From Hydrogeniiclostridium mannosilyticum (GTDB lineage Bacteria > Bacillota > Clostridia > Oscillospirales > Acutalibacteraceae): DNA of 64,000 nucleotides. Positions within the stretch are counted from its first letter, which is position 1. Every line of letters begins with the position of its first letter. Below, piece after piece: positions 49,092 to 59,554 of the stretch. The translations under genes were made by a program, and so were the position numbers. The stretch is from NCBI RefSeq assembly GCF_003268275.1, contig NZ_QLYR01000008.1, positions 1 through 64,000 on the forward strand. The letters run 5' to 3'. Under the pieces are notes generated by a model. That model worked only from the letters and a program-made list of their open reading frames with translations. It was not told where the DNA came from and ran no database searches.

Positions 49092-50621
49092 TATAGTCGC
49101 CGGGGGTTTACTGGTAATGTCATAAACAACACGATTGATATGCTTTACCTCATTGACAATGCGGGTACTGACACGGTCCAGCACTTCATAGGGAATCCTG
49201 GCCCAATCGGCTGTCATAAAATCGCTGGTAGTCACACCGCGCAGCGCTATGGTGTGGTCATAGGTACGACCATCCCCCATTACGCCGACACTGCGGATAT
49301 TTGTCAAGACAGCGAAATACTGATTAATGGAACGGTCCAGCCCCGCCGCCGAAATCTCCTCCCGGAATATCGCGTCGGCTTCCTTGAGCAGTTCAAGCTT
49401 TTCGGGTGTAATATCACCCATAATGCGCACGGCAAGGCCCGGCCCGGGGAAGGGCTGACGCCAGACAAGCTTTTCGGGGATTCCAAGCTCCAGGCCTACC
49501 CGGCGCACCTCGTCCTTAAAAAGATTGCGCAGCGGCTCTATAATTCCCTCAAAGCCAATATTTTCAGGTAGGCCGCCGACGTTGTGGTGGCTCTTGATAA
49601 CAGCCGCCTCGCCGGTTCCGCTCTCAACCACATCCGGGTAAATCGTCCCCTGGCAGAGAAAATCCATCCGGCCTAATTTTTTTGACTCTTCTTCAAATAC
49701 ACGGATAAATTCTTCGCCGATGATCTTCCGTTTTTTCTCAGGTTCGGAAACACCCGCCAGCCTTGATAAAAAGCGTTCACCGGCATCGACCCGAATCAAG
49801 TTCATATCAAATTGCCGGCGGAACACCTGTTCAACCTCATCGCCCTCATTTTTGCGCAGCATACCGTGGTCAACAAAAATACAGGTCAAATTTTTACCAA
49901 TTGCCTTATGCACCATCACTGCGGCAACTGAGGAGTCAACGCCCCCTGAAAGCGCGCAAAGCACCCGGCGCTGCCCAACCCTCGCCCGAATTTGGCCGAT
50001 GGCGGCTTTGACAAACGACGACATCTGCCAATCCCCGGAGCAGCCGCAGACCTCATACAGGAAATTTTTCAGCAATATATTTCCTTCGGCCGAATGCTCA
50101 ACCTCGGGATGGAACTGTACTGCAAAGAGCTTTTTGTCCACATGCTCCATGGCGGCAACCGGACAATCTGCCGAACGCGCAACGACGGAAAAGCCTTGCG
50201 GTGCTGCGGCAATATAATCGGTGTGGCTCATCCAGCACACCGACTGCGCCTGCATATTTTTCAGCAGCAGGTTATCCTGCTGAAAGGCCACCTCTGTTTT
50301 CCCATACTCGCGAACCGGGCTCTGCGCAACGGTTCCGCCCAGCGCATTAGCCATCAGCTGTGCGCCGTAGCAAATTCCAAGTACCGGAATCCCGAGGGTA
50401 AAAATTTCCGGGTCGCAGACCGGCGCGCCCTTTTCATATACGGAATTTGGCCCCCCTGAAAATATAATTCCCTTATAGCCGCTCTCCCTGATTTTTTCAG
50501 CCTTGATATGGTAGGGCTTAATCTCGCAGTAAACCTTCAGATCCCGGACCCGGCGGGCAATCAACTGGCTATATTGGCCGCCGAAATCCAAAATAAGTAC
50601 AACCTCGTTTTCTAACATCAT
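49080..50621 (-). CDS. guaA: GMP synthase (glutamine-hydrolysing)
   Basis: 513 residues. Converts XMP to GMP using glutamine and ATP. Class I amidotransferase domain first ([12 protein letters not shown]; nucleophile in GICYGAQ; His and Glu in QFHPEVEH), then the PP-loop ATP pyrophosphatase domain ([11 protein letters not shown]) and the dimerisation domain ending PPATIEWE. The last codons are supplied by the attachment repeat of the inserted element, so the product is unchanged. Tandem ATGs (50621, 50618) follow CAGGAG. Last gene of the purine/pyrimidine cluster. Confidence 0.97.
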   Translation of the reverse strand: MMLENEVVLILDFGGQYSQLIARRVRDLKVYCEIKPYHIKAEKIRESGYKGIIFSGGPNSVYEKGAPVCDPEIFTLGIPVLGICYGAQLMANALGGTVAQSPVREYGKTEVAFQQDNLLLKNMQAQSVCWMSHTDYIAAAPQGFSVVARSADCPVAAMEHVDKKLFAVQFHPEVEHSAEGNILLKNFLYEVCGCSGDWQMSSFVKAAIGQIRARVGQRRVLCALSGGVDSSVAAVMVHKAIGKNLTCIFVDHGMLRKNEGDEVEQVFRRQFDMNLIRVDAGERFLSRLAGVSEPEKKRKIIGEEFIRVFEEESKKLGRMDFLCQGTIYPDVVESGTGEAAVIKSHHNVGGLPENIGFEGIIEPLRNLFKDEVRRVGLELGIPEKLVWRQPFPGPGLAVRIMGDITPEKLELLKEADAIFREEISAAGLDRSINQYFAVLTNIRSVGVMGDGRTYDHTIALRGVTTSDFMTADWARIPYEVLDRVSTRIVNEVKHINRVVYDITSKPPATIEWE

Positions 50622-50633
50622 TCAACTCCTGTT

Positions 50634-52460
50634 CTATTCTACGGTAACCGATTTGGCAAGATTGCGCGGCTTATCAATATCGCACCCCTTCATGGAGGAT
50701 ACATAATAGGAAAAAAGCTGCAGTGGCACCACCGCCAAGGATGGAAGCAGCATTTCATCAGCGGACGGGACATAGAGCGCATAGTCCGTTTCCTTTTCAA
50801 TCATCCGGTTATCCTCAGAGGTAAGCCCTAACACCATTGCACCGCGCGCTTTTACTTCCTTGACATTGCTCATCATTTTCTCAAACAGTTTTGTTTGTGT
50901 AGCCAGCGCAATGACCAGTGTCCCATCCTCGATCAGGCTGATGGTCCCATGCTTCAGCTCACCGGCAGCATAAGCCTCAGAATGAATGTAGGAGATTTCC
51001 TTCAGCTTCAGGGAACCCTCCAGGGACATGGCGTAATCCAGATTGCGCCCAATGAAAAAGACATCCTTCACGTTGAAGAATTTGGACGCCAAATACTGGA
51101 TGTCCTCCTTATTTTCCAGGATCTTTTCAATTTTCTCTGGGAGCAGCTTCAACTCCTCAATATAGGAGGCGTATACTTCCTGAGAGATGGTCCCCAGCTT
51201 CTCAGCGAAATAAACAGCCAACAGGTAAACCACCGCTAATTGCGTGCTGTAGGCCTTGGTTGTCGCTACAGCGATTTCCGGCCCTGCCCAGGTATAAATT
51301 ACATCGTCGGAGTCATTCGCAATGGAGCTTCCCACAACATTGACAATGGACAGCGTTCGGGCCCCCAGGCGCTTTGCCTCGCGCAGCGCCGCCAGGGTGT
51401 CGGCTGTTTCTCCGGATTGGCTGATGACCAACACCAAGGTCTGCTCATTGACGACCGGTTCGCGGTAACGGAACTCCGATGCTACATCAACCTCAACAGG
51501 GATGCGCGCCAGCTTCTCAAAAATATACTTGGCGACAACGCCGACATGGTAGGCCGAGCCGCAGGCAACAATGCTGATCTTAGAGAAGCGTTCAATTTCT
51601 TCCTTGGTCAGCGTAATATCGTCAAGGACAATCCGTCCATCCTTCAGCCGCGGAGAAATGGTGTCGCGGACAGCCTTGGGCTGCTCCATAATCTCCTTCG
51701 CCATAAAGTGCTCATATCCGCCCTTTTCCGCCGCGGAAATATCCCAATCAATATGCACCTTTTCTTTTGAAACCGGCTCCAGGTCCAGGTTATAGACCTG
51801 AACGGAGTCACGCTTTAGGACGGCGATTTCATTGTCATTCAGACGGTAGATGCTTCTGGTCTTACTGAGAATTGCGGGCACATCGGAAGCGATGAAATTT
51901 TCATGCTCCCCCAAGCCGACAATCAACGGGCTGTCTTTACGCACCGCGATGATTTCATCGGGACGTTCCGCACAAATAACCCCCAACGCATAGGATCCCT
52001 CCACCTTCTGCAATACCTTTACCATGGCCTCCAGTATATTTCCTTGGTAATAGTAATCCAGCAATTGGGCCACGACCTCGGTGTCCGTCTCTGAAACAAA
52101 GGCTTTGCCGTGCCGGTGCAGGGACTCGCGCAGAGAGAGGTAATTTTCGATAATCCCATTATGTACCACCGCAAATTTTCCGGAGCCGCTCACCTGAGGA
52201 TGGGAGTTGACGTCGGAAGGCGCGCCGTGGGTCGCCCAGCGCGTATGCCCGATGCCAATGTTCCCCGGCAGGCTTTTTCCGCCGTCGATCATATCATTTA
52301 ATATCTTCAGGCGCCCTTTCGCCTTGACTACCTGAAGAGAGGTACCGTCATAAACTGCCACACCGGCGGAGTCATAGCCGCGATATTCCAGCTTTTCCAG
52401 GCCCTGCAGCAAAACAGGCGCCGCCTGACCATCGCCCACATAGCCAACAATTCCACACAT
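50634..52460 (-). CDS. glmS: Glutamine-fructose-6-phosphate aminotransferase (isomerizing)
   Basis: 608 residues. Makes glucosamine-6-phosphate for peptidoglycan and other amino sugars. Residue 2 is the catalytic Cys (MCGIVGYVG), exposed after Met removal; this fixes the start at ATG 52460 rather than 52469, with AGGAG 9 bp upstream. Two SIS sugar-binding domains follow (VACGSAYHVG and VISQSGETADT), and the C-terminus ends DKPRNLAKSVTVE as usual. Only 103 bp separate it from purA, and no glmS ribozyme is visible in them, so control must differ from the Bacillus case. Confidence 0.96.
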   Translation of the reverse strand: MCGIVGYVGDGQAAPVLLQGLEKLEYRGYDSAGVAVYDGTSLQVVKAKGRLKILNDMIDGGKSLPGNIGIGHTRWATHGAPSDVNSHPQVSGSGKFAVVHNGIIENYLSLRESLHRHGKAFVSETDTEVVAQLLDYYYQGNILEAMVKVLQKVEGSYALGVICAERPDEIIAVRKDSPLIVGLGEHENFIASDVPAILSKTRSIYRLNDNEIAVLKRDSVQVYNLDLEPVSKEKVHIDWDISAAEKGGYEHFMAKEIMEQPKAVRDTISPRLKDGRIVLDDITLTKEEIERFSKISIVACGSAYHVGVVAKYIFEKLARIPVEVDVASEFRYREPVVNEQTLVLVISQSGETADTLAALREAKRLGARTLSIVNVVGSSIANDSDDVIYTWAGPEIAVATTKAYSTQLAVVYLLAVYFAEKLGTISQEVYASYIEELKLLPEKIEKILENKEDIQYLASKFFNVKDVFFIGRNLDYAMSLEGSLKLKEISYIHSEAYAAGELKHGTISLIEDGTLVIALATQTKLFEKMMSNVKEVKARGAMVLGLTSEDNRMIEKETDYALYVPSADEMLLPSLAVVPLQLFSYYVSSMKGCDIDKPRNLAKSVTVE

Positions 52461-52563
52461 TGCTTTCATCTCCTGTCATAAAATCTCTGCCATAGCCCGG
52501 CAGTTCAACGTATATCTTTCGGTTCTTGCAAAGGTACGAACCAGCCGCACTGTTCCCCGTCAT

Positions 52564-53841
52564 TCAGCGGTAGATGACATCCTCCCTAGCCGGGCCATTG
52601 GAGACCATTGTGATGGGAAAGCCGATGCGCTTTTCAACAAATTCAATATAGCTTCGCGTATTTTCAGGAAGCTCCTCATAATTTCGGATGCCGCGGATAT
52701 CGCATTTCCAGCCGGGAAGAACCTCAATAACCGGCTTACAATGCTTAAGCCGGCTGGTAGTAGGGAAATACTCAATTCTTTTTCCATCCAGCTCATAAGC
52801 TACACAAACGGGAATTTCATCTAAATACCCCAGCACATCCAGCACGGTAAAAGCCACGGCGGTGGTTCCCTGCGCCTCACAGCCATAACGGGTCGCCACC
52901 AGATCCAACCAGCCCATCCGGCGCGGACGCCCGGTGGTAGCGCCAAATTCACCGCCGTCACCGCCACGGCGGCGAAGTTCGTCGGCTTCATCGCCGAAAA
53001 TCTCGCTGACAAATTCACCCGCGCCAACCGCGCTGGAGTAGGCCTTCACTACCGTTATAACCTCCTGAATGGCATAAGGAGGGACACCGGCGCCGACTGC
53101 GCCATAACCGGCCAGAGTCGAGCTGGAGGTAACCATTGGGTAAATACCCATATCGGGGTCCTTTAGTGCGCCCAGCTGTCCTTCCAGCAATATATTCTTA
53201 CCCGCTCTCACCGCCTGATGCAACAGCGCTACTGTGTCGGCGACATAGGGCCGCAGCTGCTCGCGGTACTCCATCAGCTGATCAAATACAGCTTCCACCG
53301 TAAGCTCCGGCTGGTGGTACAGATGCTTATAAAGTACATTTTTGAGGGTGACCACATGTTCTACCTTTTCTTTCAGATCCGACTCGCTGCCAAAAAGCTC
53401 ATGAACCTGAAACCCGATTTTGGCGTATTTATCGGAGTAAAACGGCGCGATACCCGACTTTGTCGACCCAAAGGACTTTGAGGAAAGCCGTGCCTCTTCA
53501 AAGGTGTCCAACTCAACGTGATAGGGCATAACAATCTGGGCCCGGTCGCTGACCAGGATATTGGGCTCGGGAACACCGCGCTCCGCCAGCGATTTCAGTT
53601 CCTTGATCAAATTTTCGACACTGAGGGCGACTCCATTTCCAATTATATTCGTAATATGGCGGTAAAATACACCAGAGGGCAGCTGATGCAGCGCAAACTT
53701 GCCGTAGCTGTTTACAATTGTATGACCGGCATTGCTTCCACCCTGAAACCGCACGACTATATCCGACCTAGCAGCCTCTGCATCTGTAATTTTACCTTTC
53801 CCTTCGTCTCCCCAGTTTGCACCCACAATTGCTTTTACCAT
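52564..53841 (-). CDS. purA: Adenylosuccinate synthetase
   Basis: 425 residues. GTP-dependent ligation of aspartate to IMP. N-terminal GANWGDEGKGK is the P-loop-like GTP site (Asp and Lys catalytic), QGGSNAGHTI carries the catalytic His, and GATTGRPRRMGW lies in the C-terminal half. ATG 53841 (MVKAIVGANWGDEGKGK) fits the family N-terminus; a longer form from 53859 is open. An extended -10 promoter lies upstream at 53962-53969. Confidence 0.96.
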   Translation of the reverse strand: MVKAIVGANWGDEGKGKITDAEAARSDIVVRFQGGSNAGHTIVNSYGKFALHQLPSGVFYRHITNIIGNGVALSVENLIKELKSLAERGVPEPNILVSDRAQIVMPYHVELDTFEEARLSSKSFGSTKSGIAPFYSDKYAKIGFQVHELFGSESDLKEKVEHVVTLKNVLYKHLYHQPELTVEAVFDQLMEYREQLRPYVADTVALLHQAVRAGKNILLEGQLGALKDPDMGIYPMVTSSSTLAGYGAVGAGVPPYAIQEVITVVKAYSSAVGAGEFVSEIFGDEADELRRRGGDGGEFGATTGRPRRMGWLDLVATRYGCEAQGTTAVAFTVLDVLGYLDEIPVCVAYELDGKRIEYFPTTSRLKHCKPVIEVLPGWKCDIRGIRNYEELPENTRSYIEFVEKRIGFPITMVSNGPAREDVIYR

Positions 53842-53961
53842 ATACCTTGCACCTACCATTCTTTAAATCGATCCTGCGTGGCAACACGCATAGTGAATAT
53901 TCGTACCGCTTATAGCCTATCCTCATTCCCCCATTATTCTTTACTGGACACACTGGCATTT

Positions 53962-53969
53962 ATTATATC
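53962..53969 (-). promoter_or_regulatory. Internal promoter before purA
   Basis: Minus strand TGA-TATAAT (TATAAT at 53967-53962), an extended -10 without a clear -35, 120 bp ahead of purA. It may give purA-glmS-guaA independent expression. The rest of 53842-54026 shows no gene or strong terminator. Confidence 0.45.
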
Positions 53970-54026
53970 AAAAATGCAAAAAATGAAAAGAGAACTGCAC
54001 TAAACACAATAAAGCCGGCGCGTCCT

Positions 54027-55466
54027 TTAAACGTTAATTTCTGTTTTCTCTTCCGAAACGCCGGCATAATTGCGCAGCAGCGGTTCGACCGTCTCCGTGA
54101 TAAACTCCTCTGTCTGCTGCGGTGCACAGCCGACATAGTTCTCCGGACGAACGATGCCAGCCAGTTCCTCCAGGGTCACTCCGAAGGCCTCGTCAGCGGC
54201 AATGCGTTCCAGCAGGTCATTTTCGCCGCCCTCTTCCTTGACGACCCTGGCGGCCGCCATGGAATGTACCCGGATGCGCTCATGGAGCTGCTGACGGTCC
54301 GCTCCTCGCTTCACGGCATCCATCATGATATTCTCCGTGGCCATGAAGGGCAACTCCTTGCGCAGACGCTGATCAATGACCTTCGGATAAACCACCAGGC
54401 CGTCTGTAACGTTGACATAAAGATTCAGAATACCGTCCACGGCCAAGAAGGCCTCTGGCACACTGATGCGCTTATTAGCAGAATCATCCAGTGTCCGCTC
54501 AAACCATTGTGTTGCGGCTGTAATCGCAGGATTCAGACTGTCCACCATTACATAACGCGCCAGAGAAGCCATGCGCTCCGTACGCATCGGATTGCGCTTA
54601 TAGGCCATGGCCGACGAGCCAATCTGTGTTTTCTCAAAGGGCTCCTCCACCTCTTTCAAATGCTGAAGCAACCGGATATCATTAGAAAATTTCGCGGCGC
54701 TCTGGGCGATTCCGCTGAGAATAGAAAGCATCTGGCTGTCCAGCTTACGGGAGTAGGTCTGCCCGGAAACAGCAAAGCAGTCCTGATACCCCATCTTCTC
54801 CGCAATCAGATGATCCAGCTTCTTCACCTTTTGCCGGTCACCGTCGAAAAGCTCTAAAAAGCTGGCTTGAGTGCCGGTCGTCCCCTTAGAACCCAGCAGC
54901 TTAGCTTTGGAGAGCTGGTACTCCACATCCTCCAAATCCATGAGTAAGTCTTGCAGCCACAGCGTTGCCCGTTTGCCGACTGTTGTCGGCTGAGCCGGCT
55001 GGAAATGGGTGAAGGCCAATGTAGGCAGGTCCTTATACTTCAGTGCAAATGCAGACAGCGCACGGATGACCTGTACCAGTTTTGTCCGAACCAGCCGCAG
55101 GGCATCGTGCATGACGATGATATCTGTATTATCGCCGACATAGCAGGAGGTTGCCCCCAGGTGGATAATCGGGCGAGCTTTAGGGCACTGTTCGCCGAAG
55201 GCATAGACATGAGACATAACGTCATGGCGCACAACCTTTTCCCGCGCCTCCGCTACCTCATAGTTAATTTCATCCTGGAAATCGGCCATCTCGTCAATCT
55301 GCTCCTGCGTGATGTCCAAGCCGAGCTCCTTTTCAGCCTGAGCCAGGGCAATCCACAGCTTTCGCCAGGTTCTGAATTTTTTATCCGGTGAAAAAATAAA
55401 TTTCATTTCAGCATCCGCATAGCGTGCGGAAAGCGGAGATTCATAACTCTCTTTTTGGGTGCTCAT
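54027..55466 (-). CDS. purB: Adenylosuccinate lyase
   Basis: 479 residues, fumarase/aspartase superfamily. Cleaves SAICAR and adenylosuccinate. Catalytic His in LAFTHFQPAQPTT and the signature loop SSAMAYKRNPMRTERM are both clear. The length and sequence fit the longer PurB type rather than the 430-residue Bacillus form. ATG 55466 (MSTQKES) has AAAGGA 9 bp upstream; an ATG at 55475 sits on that site. Between purC and purA in the leftward cluster. Confidence 0.95.
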   Translation of the reverse strand: MSTQKESYESPLSARYADAEMKFIFSPDKKFRTWRKLWIALAQAEKELGLDITQEQIDEMADFQDEINYEVAEAREKVVRHDVMSHVYAFGEQCPKARPIIHLGATSCYVGDNTDIIVMHDALRLVRTKLVQVIRALSAFALKYKDLPTLAFTHFQPAQPTTVGKRATLWLQDLLMDLEDVEYQLSKAKLLGSKGTTGTQASFLELFDGDRQKVKKLDHLIAEKMGYQDCFAVSGQTYSRKLDSQMLSILSGIAQSAAKFSNDIRLLQHLKEVEEPFEKTQIGSSAMAYKRNPMRTERMASLARYVMVDSLNPAITAATQWFERTLDDSANKRISVPEAFLAVDGILNLYVNVTDGLVVYPKVIDQRLRKELPFMATENIMMDAVKRGADRQQLHERIRVHSMAAARVVKEEGGENDLLERIAADEAFGVTLEELAGIVRPENYVGCAPQQTEEFITETVEPLLRNYAGVSEEKTEINV

Positions 55467-55576
55467 CCATCCCATTCCTTTCCTGTTTTCTGTCAAATTA
55501 CTTCATGATGCATAAACGGGCGCGCTATGCGTAAAACCCGTATAGCCCTCCCGTTTATCCGTTTCATTCTAAAAAA

Positions 55577-56281
55577 TTAAAGGCCGATTCTTTTCATCAT
55601 TTCTGCATAGGCCTCTTCCACACCGCCCATATCACGGCGGAAGCGGTCTTTATCCAGCTTCTCATGGGTATGAATATCCCAGAAGCGGCAGGTATCCGGA
55701 GAAATCTCATCCGCCAGCAAAATCTTCCCATGGAAACGGCCAAATTCGAGTTTAAAGTCAATCAGTTCAACATCGATCTGCTTAAAGAAATCACAGAGGA
55801 TTTCATTGACCTTCAGCGCCATGGCCGCGATTTCATCCACTTCTTCCTTTGTGGCAAAGCCGGCCGCGAGGATATGGTACTCATTGACCATTGGGTCGCC
55901 CAGGTCGTCATCCTTATAGCAGAATTCCAGCACCGTGCTTTTCAGCTCCGTGCCCTCTTCCAGTCCCAGGCGCTTGGCCAGGCTGCCCGCCGCCTTATTG
56001 CGGACAATGACCTCCAGCGGTACTATGGAAACCTTTTTGACAACCGTCTCCCGGTCGTTGAGCTCCTCAACCAAATGAGTGGGAATGCCATGCTTCTCCA
56101 ACAGCTTGAACATAAAGTTGGACATGCGGTTGTTCACGATGCCTTTGCCGGTAATGGTTCCCTTTTTCTGGCCATTAAACGCGGTTGCGTCATCCTTGTA
56201 GTCTACAATGCAATAATCCTCATGATCTGTGGCAAATACCTTCTTTGCCTTTCCCTCATAGAGCTGTTCGCGCTTTTCCAT
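55577..56281 (-). CDS. purC: Phosphoribosylaminoimidazole-succinocarboxamide synthase
   Basis: 234 residues. ATP-dependent condensation of CAIR with aspartate. N-terminal [11 protein letters not shown], central [15 protein letters not shown], and [10 protein letters not shown]...[15 protein letters not shown] are the family signatures. ATG 56281 follows GGGAGG. It lies 54 bp downstream of carB. Confidence 0.96.
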   Translation of the reverse strand: MEKREQLYEGKAKKVFATDHEDYCIVDYKDDATAFNGQKKGTITGKGIVNNRMSNFMFKLLEKHGIPTHLVEELNDRETVVKKVSIVPLEVIVRNKAAGSLAKRLGLEEGTELKSTVLEFCYKDDDLGDPMVNEYHILAAGFATKEEVDEIAAMALKVNEILCDFFKQIDVELIDFKLEFGRFHGKILLADEISPDTCRFWDIHTHEKLDKDRFRRDMGGVEEAYAEMMKRIGL

Positions 56282-56335
56282 GATGACTGACCTCCCAAAA
56301 TAATTTTTGATGATCTTAACAGGGCTGTCCCTGGT

Positions 56336-59300
56336 TTAAATAATGTTCAGAAAAGATGAAACCTTCGTAATATCCACAACCGAAAGCTGCGTTGTTTTAA
56401 CGTTTTTGCAGCAGGTCAAGAACGCGTTCGCCGTATCCAGCGACGTCAGGCAGGGCAGCCCACACTCTACCGCATTACGGCGGATCAGGTAGCCGTCACG
56501 GTTGTGTACCGCGCCTCTGGAGGGCGTATTGATGACCATGTCGATTTTCCCAGAGGTAATCAAATCCAGAATATCGGGCTTATTTTCACCGATTTTATTG
56601 GTGCGAATGGTAGGAATATCATGGTCATTAAAGTAATCCGAGGTGCCGGGGGTCGCATAAATGGTCCAGCCAAGGTCATGGAGCGCCTGTGCTATCGGCA
56701 GCACCTCTTCCTTATCGCTGTTTTTCACCGTAATAATAATACGGCCCTTGTTAATCATATGAACGCCGGCCCCGTAGAAGGCCTTAATCAGCGCCTCGTC
56801 ATAAGTCCGGGCCACACCGAGCACCTCGCCGGTGGATTTCATCTCCGGCCCCAGATTAACGTCCGCGCCATAGAGTTTTTCAAAAGAGAAAACCGGCATC
56901 TTAATGGCAATCCAGTCCTTCTCCGGCTGCAGGCCATATTCATAACCCATCTCGGGCAGGGTTTTGCCGAAGAAGGTCCCCACCGCAAGCGGAACGATCG
57001 GAATATCCGTCACCTTAGTGATATAGGGCACCGTACGGGATGAACGGGGGTTGGCCTCAATCACATAGACCTCATTATCCTTGACAATAAACTGAATATT
57101 CAGCAACCCCTTGACCTTCAGCGCTTTTGCCAACTTGCGTGTATAGTCGACAATCACCTCCTGCATTTCCTTAGAAACGCCGATTGCCGGGTAAACCGAA
57201 ATACTGTCGCCGGAGTGAACGCCCGCGCGCTCAATGTGCTGCATGATGCCCGGGATGAGAGAATCCACGCCGTCACAGACCGCGTCAACCTCAACCTCCG
57301 TACCCATGATATATTTATCGACCAGAATCGGATGCTCCTGCGTTACGCGGTTGATAATACCGATGTGTTCAATGACATCCTCGTCTGAATAGGCAATATG
57401 CATTCCCTGCCCGCCAAGCACATATGAGGGGCGGACCAGGACCGGGTACCCGAGATCATTCGCTGCCGCGATGGCTTCCGCGCAAGTAAACACCATGCGC
57501 CCCTCCGCCCTGGGAATATTGCACTCGTTCAAAACTGCGTCGAAGCGCTCGCGGTCTTCCGCACCGTCGATGCTGTCAAAGGAGGTGCCCAAAATTGGAA
57601 CGCCCATTGCCTCAATGGCGCCAGCCAGCTTAATTGCCGTCTGCCCGCCGAACTGCACCACCGCGCCGTCCGGCTTCTCCAGTTCAACAATATGGAGCAC
57701 ATCCTCCTCGGTCAGCGGTTCAAAATACAGCTTGTCTGCTATATCAAAGTCTGTACTGACCGTCTCCGGATTGTTATTAACGATAATGGTCTCGCACCCC
57801 TGCTCCCGCAAGGCCCATACACTGTGAACGGAACAGAAATCGAACTCGATACCCTGGCCTATGCGGATCGGACCGGAGCCAATGACCAGAATTTTCTTTC
57901 TGTCCGAGTTCGGAATAGATTCATTCTGGCTTCCGTAGCGCGAATAGTAATAAGGCGTCTGCGCGTCAAACTCCGCAGCGCAGGTATCTACCATCTTATA
58001 GACCGGCGCAATCTCCCAGCGCTTCTGAAGCGCCCGCAGCTCTTCCACAGGTTTGCCGGTCAGTTCTGATATTGTCCGGTCCAGGAAGCCGGTCTCCTTC
58101 GCTTTCAGCAGCAGGGTACGGTCAAGTTCATCTCCGCTTAGACTCTTTTCCACCCGGACAATCTCCATAATCTTATCCAGGAACCAGGGGTCAATTTTGG
58201 TAATCGCATGGATTTCCCCGATGGTAACCCCTCTGCGAAGCGCTTCTGCAATTACAAACAGGCGGCGGTCGTCCACATCATGCAGTTTTTGCAGAAGCTC
58301 CTCTCTGGTCAGCCCCTTGAGGCTCTTATCAATCAAGCTGAAGGAATTTTGCTCCAAAGAACGAACAGCCTTCATCAGGCCCTGCTCAAAGGTCGGCGCA
58401 ATGCTCATTACCTCGCCCGTGGCCTTCATCTGCGTCCCCAAGCTGCGTTTGGCGTAGACGAATTTATCAAACGGCCACTTGGGAATTTTCACAACGCAAT
58501 AATCCAGCGTCGGCTCAAAGCAGGCAAACGTTTTTTGCGTAATGGCGTTGGGGATTTCATCCAGCGTATAGCCCAGCGCTATTTTGGAGGCCACCTTGGC
58601 AATCGGGTAGCCCGTCGCCTTGGAGGCGAGCGCCGAGGACCGGCTGACTCGCGGGTTGACCTCAATGACGCAATATTCAAAGCTGTTGGGATTCAGCGCA
58701 AACTGCACGTTGCAGCCGCCCGCCACCTTCAGCTCGGTAATAATATCCAGCGCAGCGGTGCGCAGCATCTGCGTTTCCTTATCCGCCAGCGTTTGGCAGG
58801 GCGCCACAACAATGGAATCGCCCGTGTGCACGCCAACCGGGTCAAAGTTTTCCATATTACAAACGGTAATGCAGTTGCCGTTGCTGTCCCGCATAACCTC
58901 GTATTCAATTTCTTTCCAGCCGGAGATACAGCGCTCAATCAAAACCTGATGCACGCGGCTGCGGTGCAGGCCCAAGGAGGCAATAGTGGCCAGTTCCTCC
59001 TTGTCATGGGCAATGCCGCCGCCGCTGCCGCCGAGCGTGTAGGCCGGGCGAATGACTACCGGGTAGCCAATCCGGGCCGCAATCTTCAGGCAGTCCTCCA
59101 GCGACTCGGCCACCTCGCTCTCCGCGCAGGGCTGGCCGATCCGGTCCATTGCCTCCTTGAAAAGCTCGCGGTCTTCCGCCATGCGGATGGTATCCGCACT
59201 GGTACCGATCATTTCCACATGGTGCTCGCGCAGGAAACCGGACTCCTCCAGTTCTACCGCCAGGTTCAGCGCGTTCTGCCCGCCCAGCGTCGGCAGAATA

Positions 59301-59554
59301 CTGTCGGGATTTTCTTTCAGGATTACCTTTTTAACCGTCTCCGCCGTCAGTGGTTCAATGTATACCTTATCCGCAATTTCACGGTCGGTCATAATGGTCG
59401 CCGGGTTGGAGTTAATCAGAATGACCTCTACCCCCTCCTCCCGCAGCGCGCGGCAGGCCTGTGTACCGGCATAGTCAAACTCTGCGGCCTGGCCAATGAT
59501 AATCGGACCGGAGCCGATGATGATTACTTTTTTAATTTCCTGTCTTCTGCTCAT
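56336..59554 (-). CDS. carB: Carbamoyl-phosphate synthase large subunit
   Basis: 1072 residues. Makes carbamoyl phosphate from bicarbonate, ammonia (from CarA) and two ATP, for pyrimidines and arginine. Two homologous ATP-grasp halves, each starting with a GSGPI.IGQ motif (about 13 and about 560) and containing GG(S/Q)G-type loops; the C-terminal 140 residues are the MGS-like allosteric domain (ATPGTSDYFNDHDI). ATG 59554 overlaps the carA stop as ATGA, with GGAGG upstream. Confidence 0.97.
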   Translation of the reverse strand: MSRRQEIKKVIIIGSGPIIIGQAAEFDYAGTQACRALREEGVEVILINSNPATIMTDREIADKVYIEPLTAETVKKVILKENPDSILPTLGGQNALNLAVELEESGFLREHHVEMIGTSADTIRMAEDRELFKEAMDRIGQPCAESEVAESLEDCLKIAARIGYPVVIRPAYTLGGSGGGIAHDKEELATIASLGLHRSRVHQVLIERCISGWKEIEYEVMRDSNGNCITVCNMENFDPVGVHTGDSIVVAPCQTLADKETQMLRTAALDIITELKVAGGCNVQFALNPNSFEYCVIEVNPRVSRSSALASKATGYPIAKVASKIALGYTLDEIPNAITQKTFACFEPTLDYCVVKIPKWPFDKFVYAKRSLGTQMKATGEVMSIAPTFEQGLMKAVRSLEQNSFSLIDKSLKGLTREELLQKLHDVDDRRLFVIAEALRRGVTIGEIHAITKIDPWFLDKIMEIVRVEKSLSGDELDRTLLLKAKETGFLDRTISELTGKPVEELRALQKRWEIAPVYKMVDTCAAEFDAQTPYYYSRYGSQNESIPNSDRKKILVIGSGPIRIGQGIEFDFCSVHSVWALREQGCETIIVNNNPETVSTDFDIADKLYFEPLTEEDVLHIVELEKPDGAVVQFGGQTAIKLAGAIEAMGVPILGTSFDSIDGAEDRERFDAVLNECNIPRAEGRMVFTCAEAIAAANDLGYPVLVRPSYVLGGQGMHIAYSDEDVIEHIGIINRVTQEHPILVDKYIMGTEVEVDAVCDGVDSLIPGIMQHIERAGVHSGDSISVYPAIGVSKEMQEVIVDYTRKLAKALKVKGLLNIQFIVKDNEVYVIEANPRSSRTVPYITKVTDIPIVPLAVGTFFGKTLPEMGYEYGLQPEKDWIAIKMPVFSFEKLYGADVNLGPEMKSTGEVLGVARTYDEALIKAFYGAGVHMINKGRIIITVKNSDKEEVLPIAQALHDLGWTIYATPGTSDYFNDHDIPTIRTNKIGENKPDILDLITSGKIDMVINTPSRGAVHNRDGYLIRRNAVECGLPCLTSLDTANAFLTCCKNVKTTQLSVVDITKVSSFLNII

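Noticed and set aside
52461-52563. glmS ribozyme upstream of glmS
   Set aside because: Only 103 bp separate purA and glmS, and the conserved ribozyme core could not be found; the space is too small for the full ribozyme.
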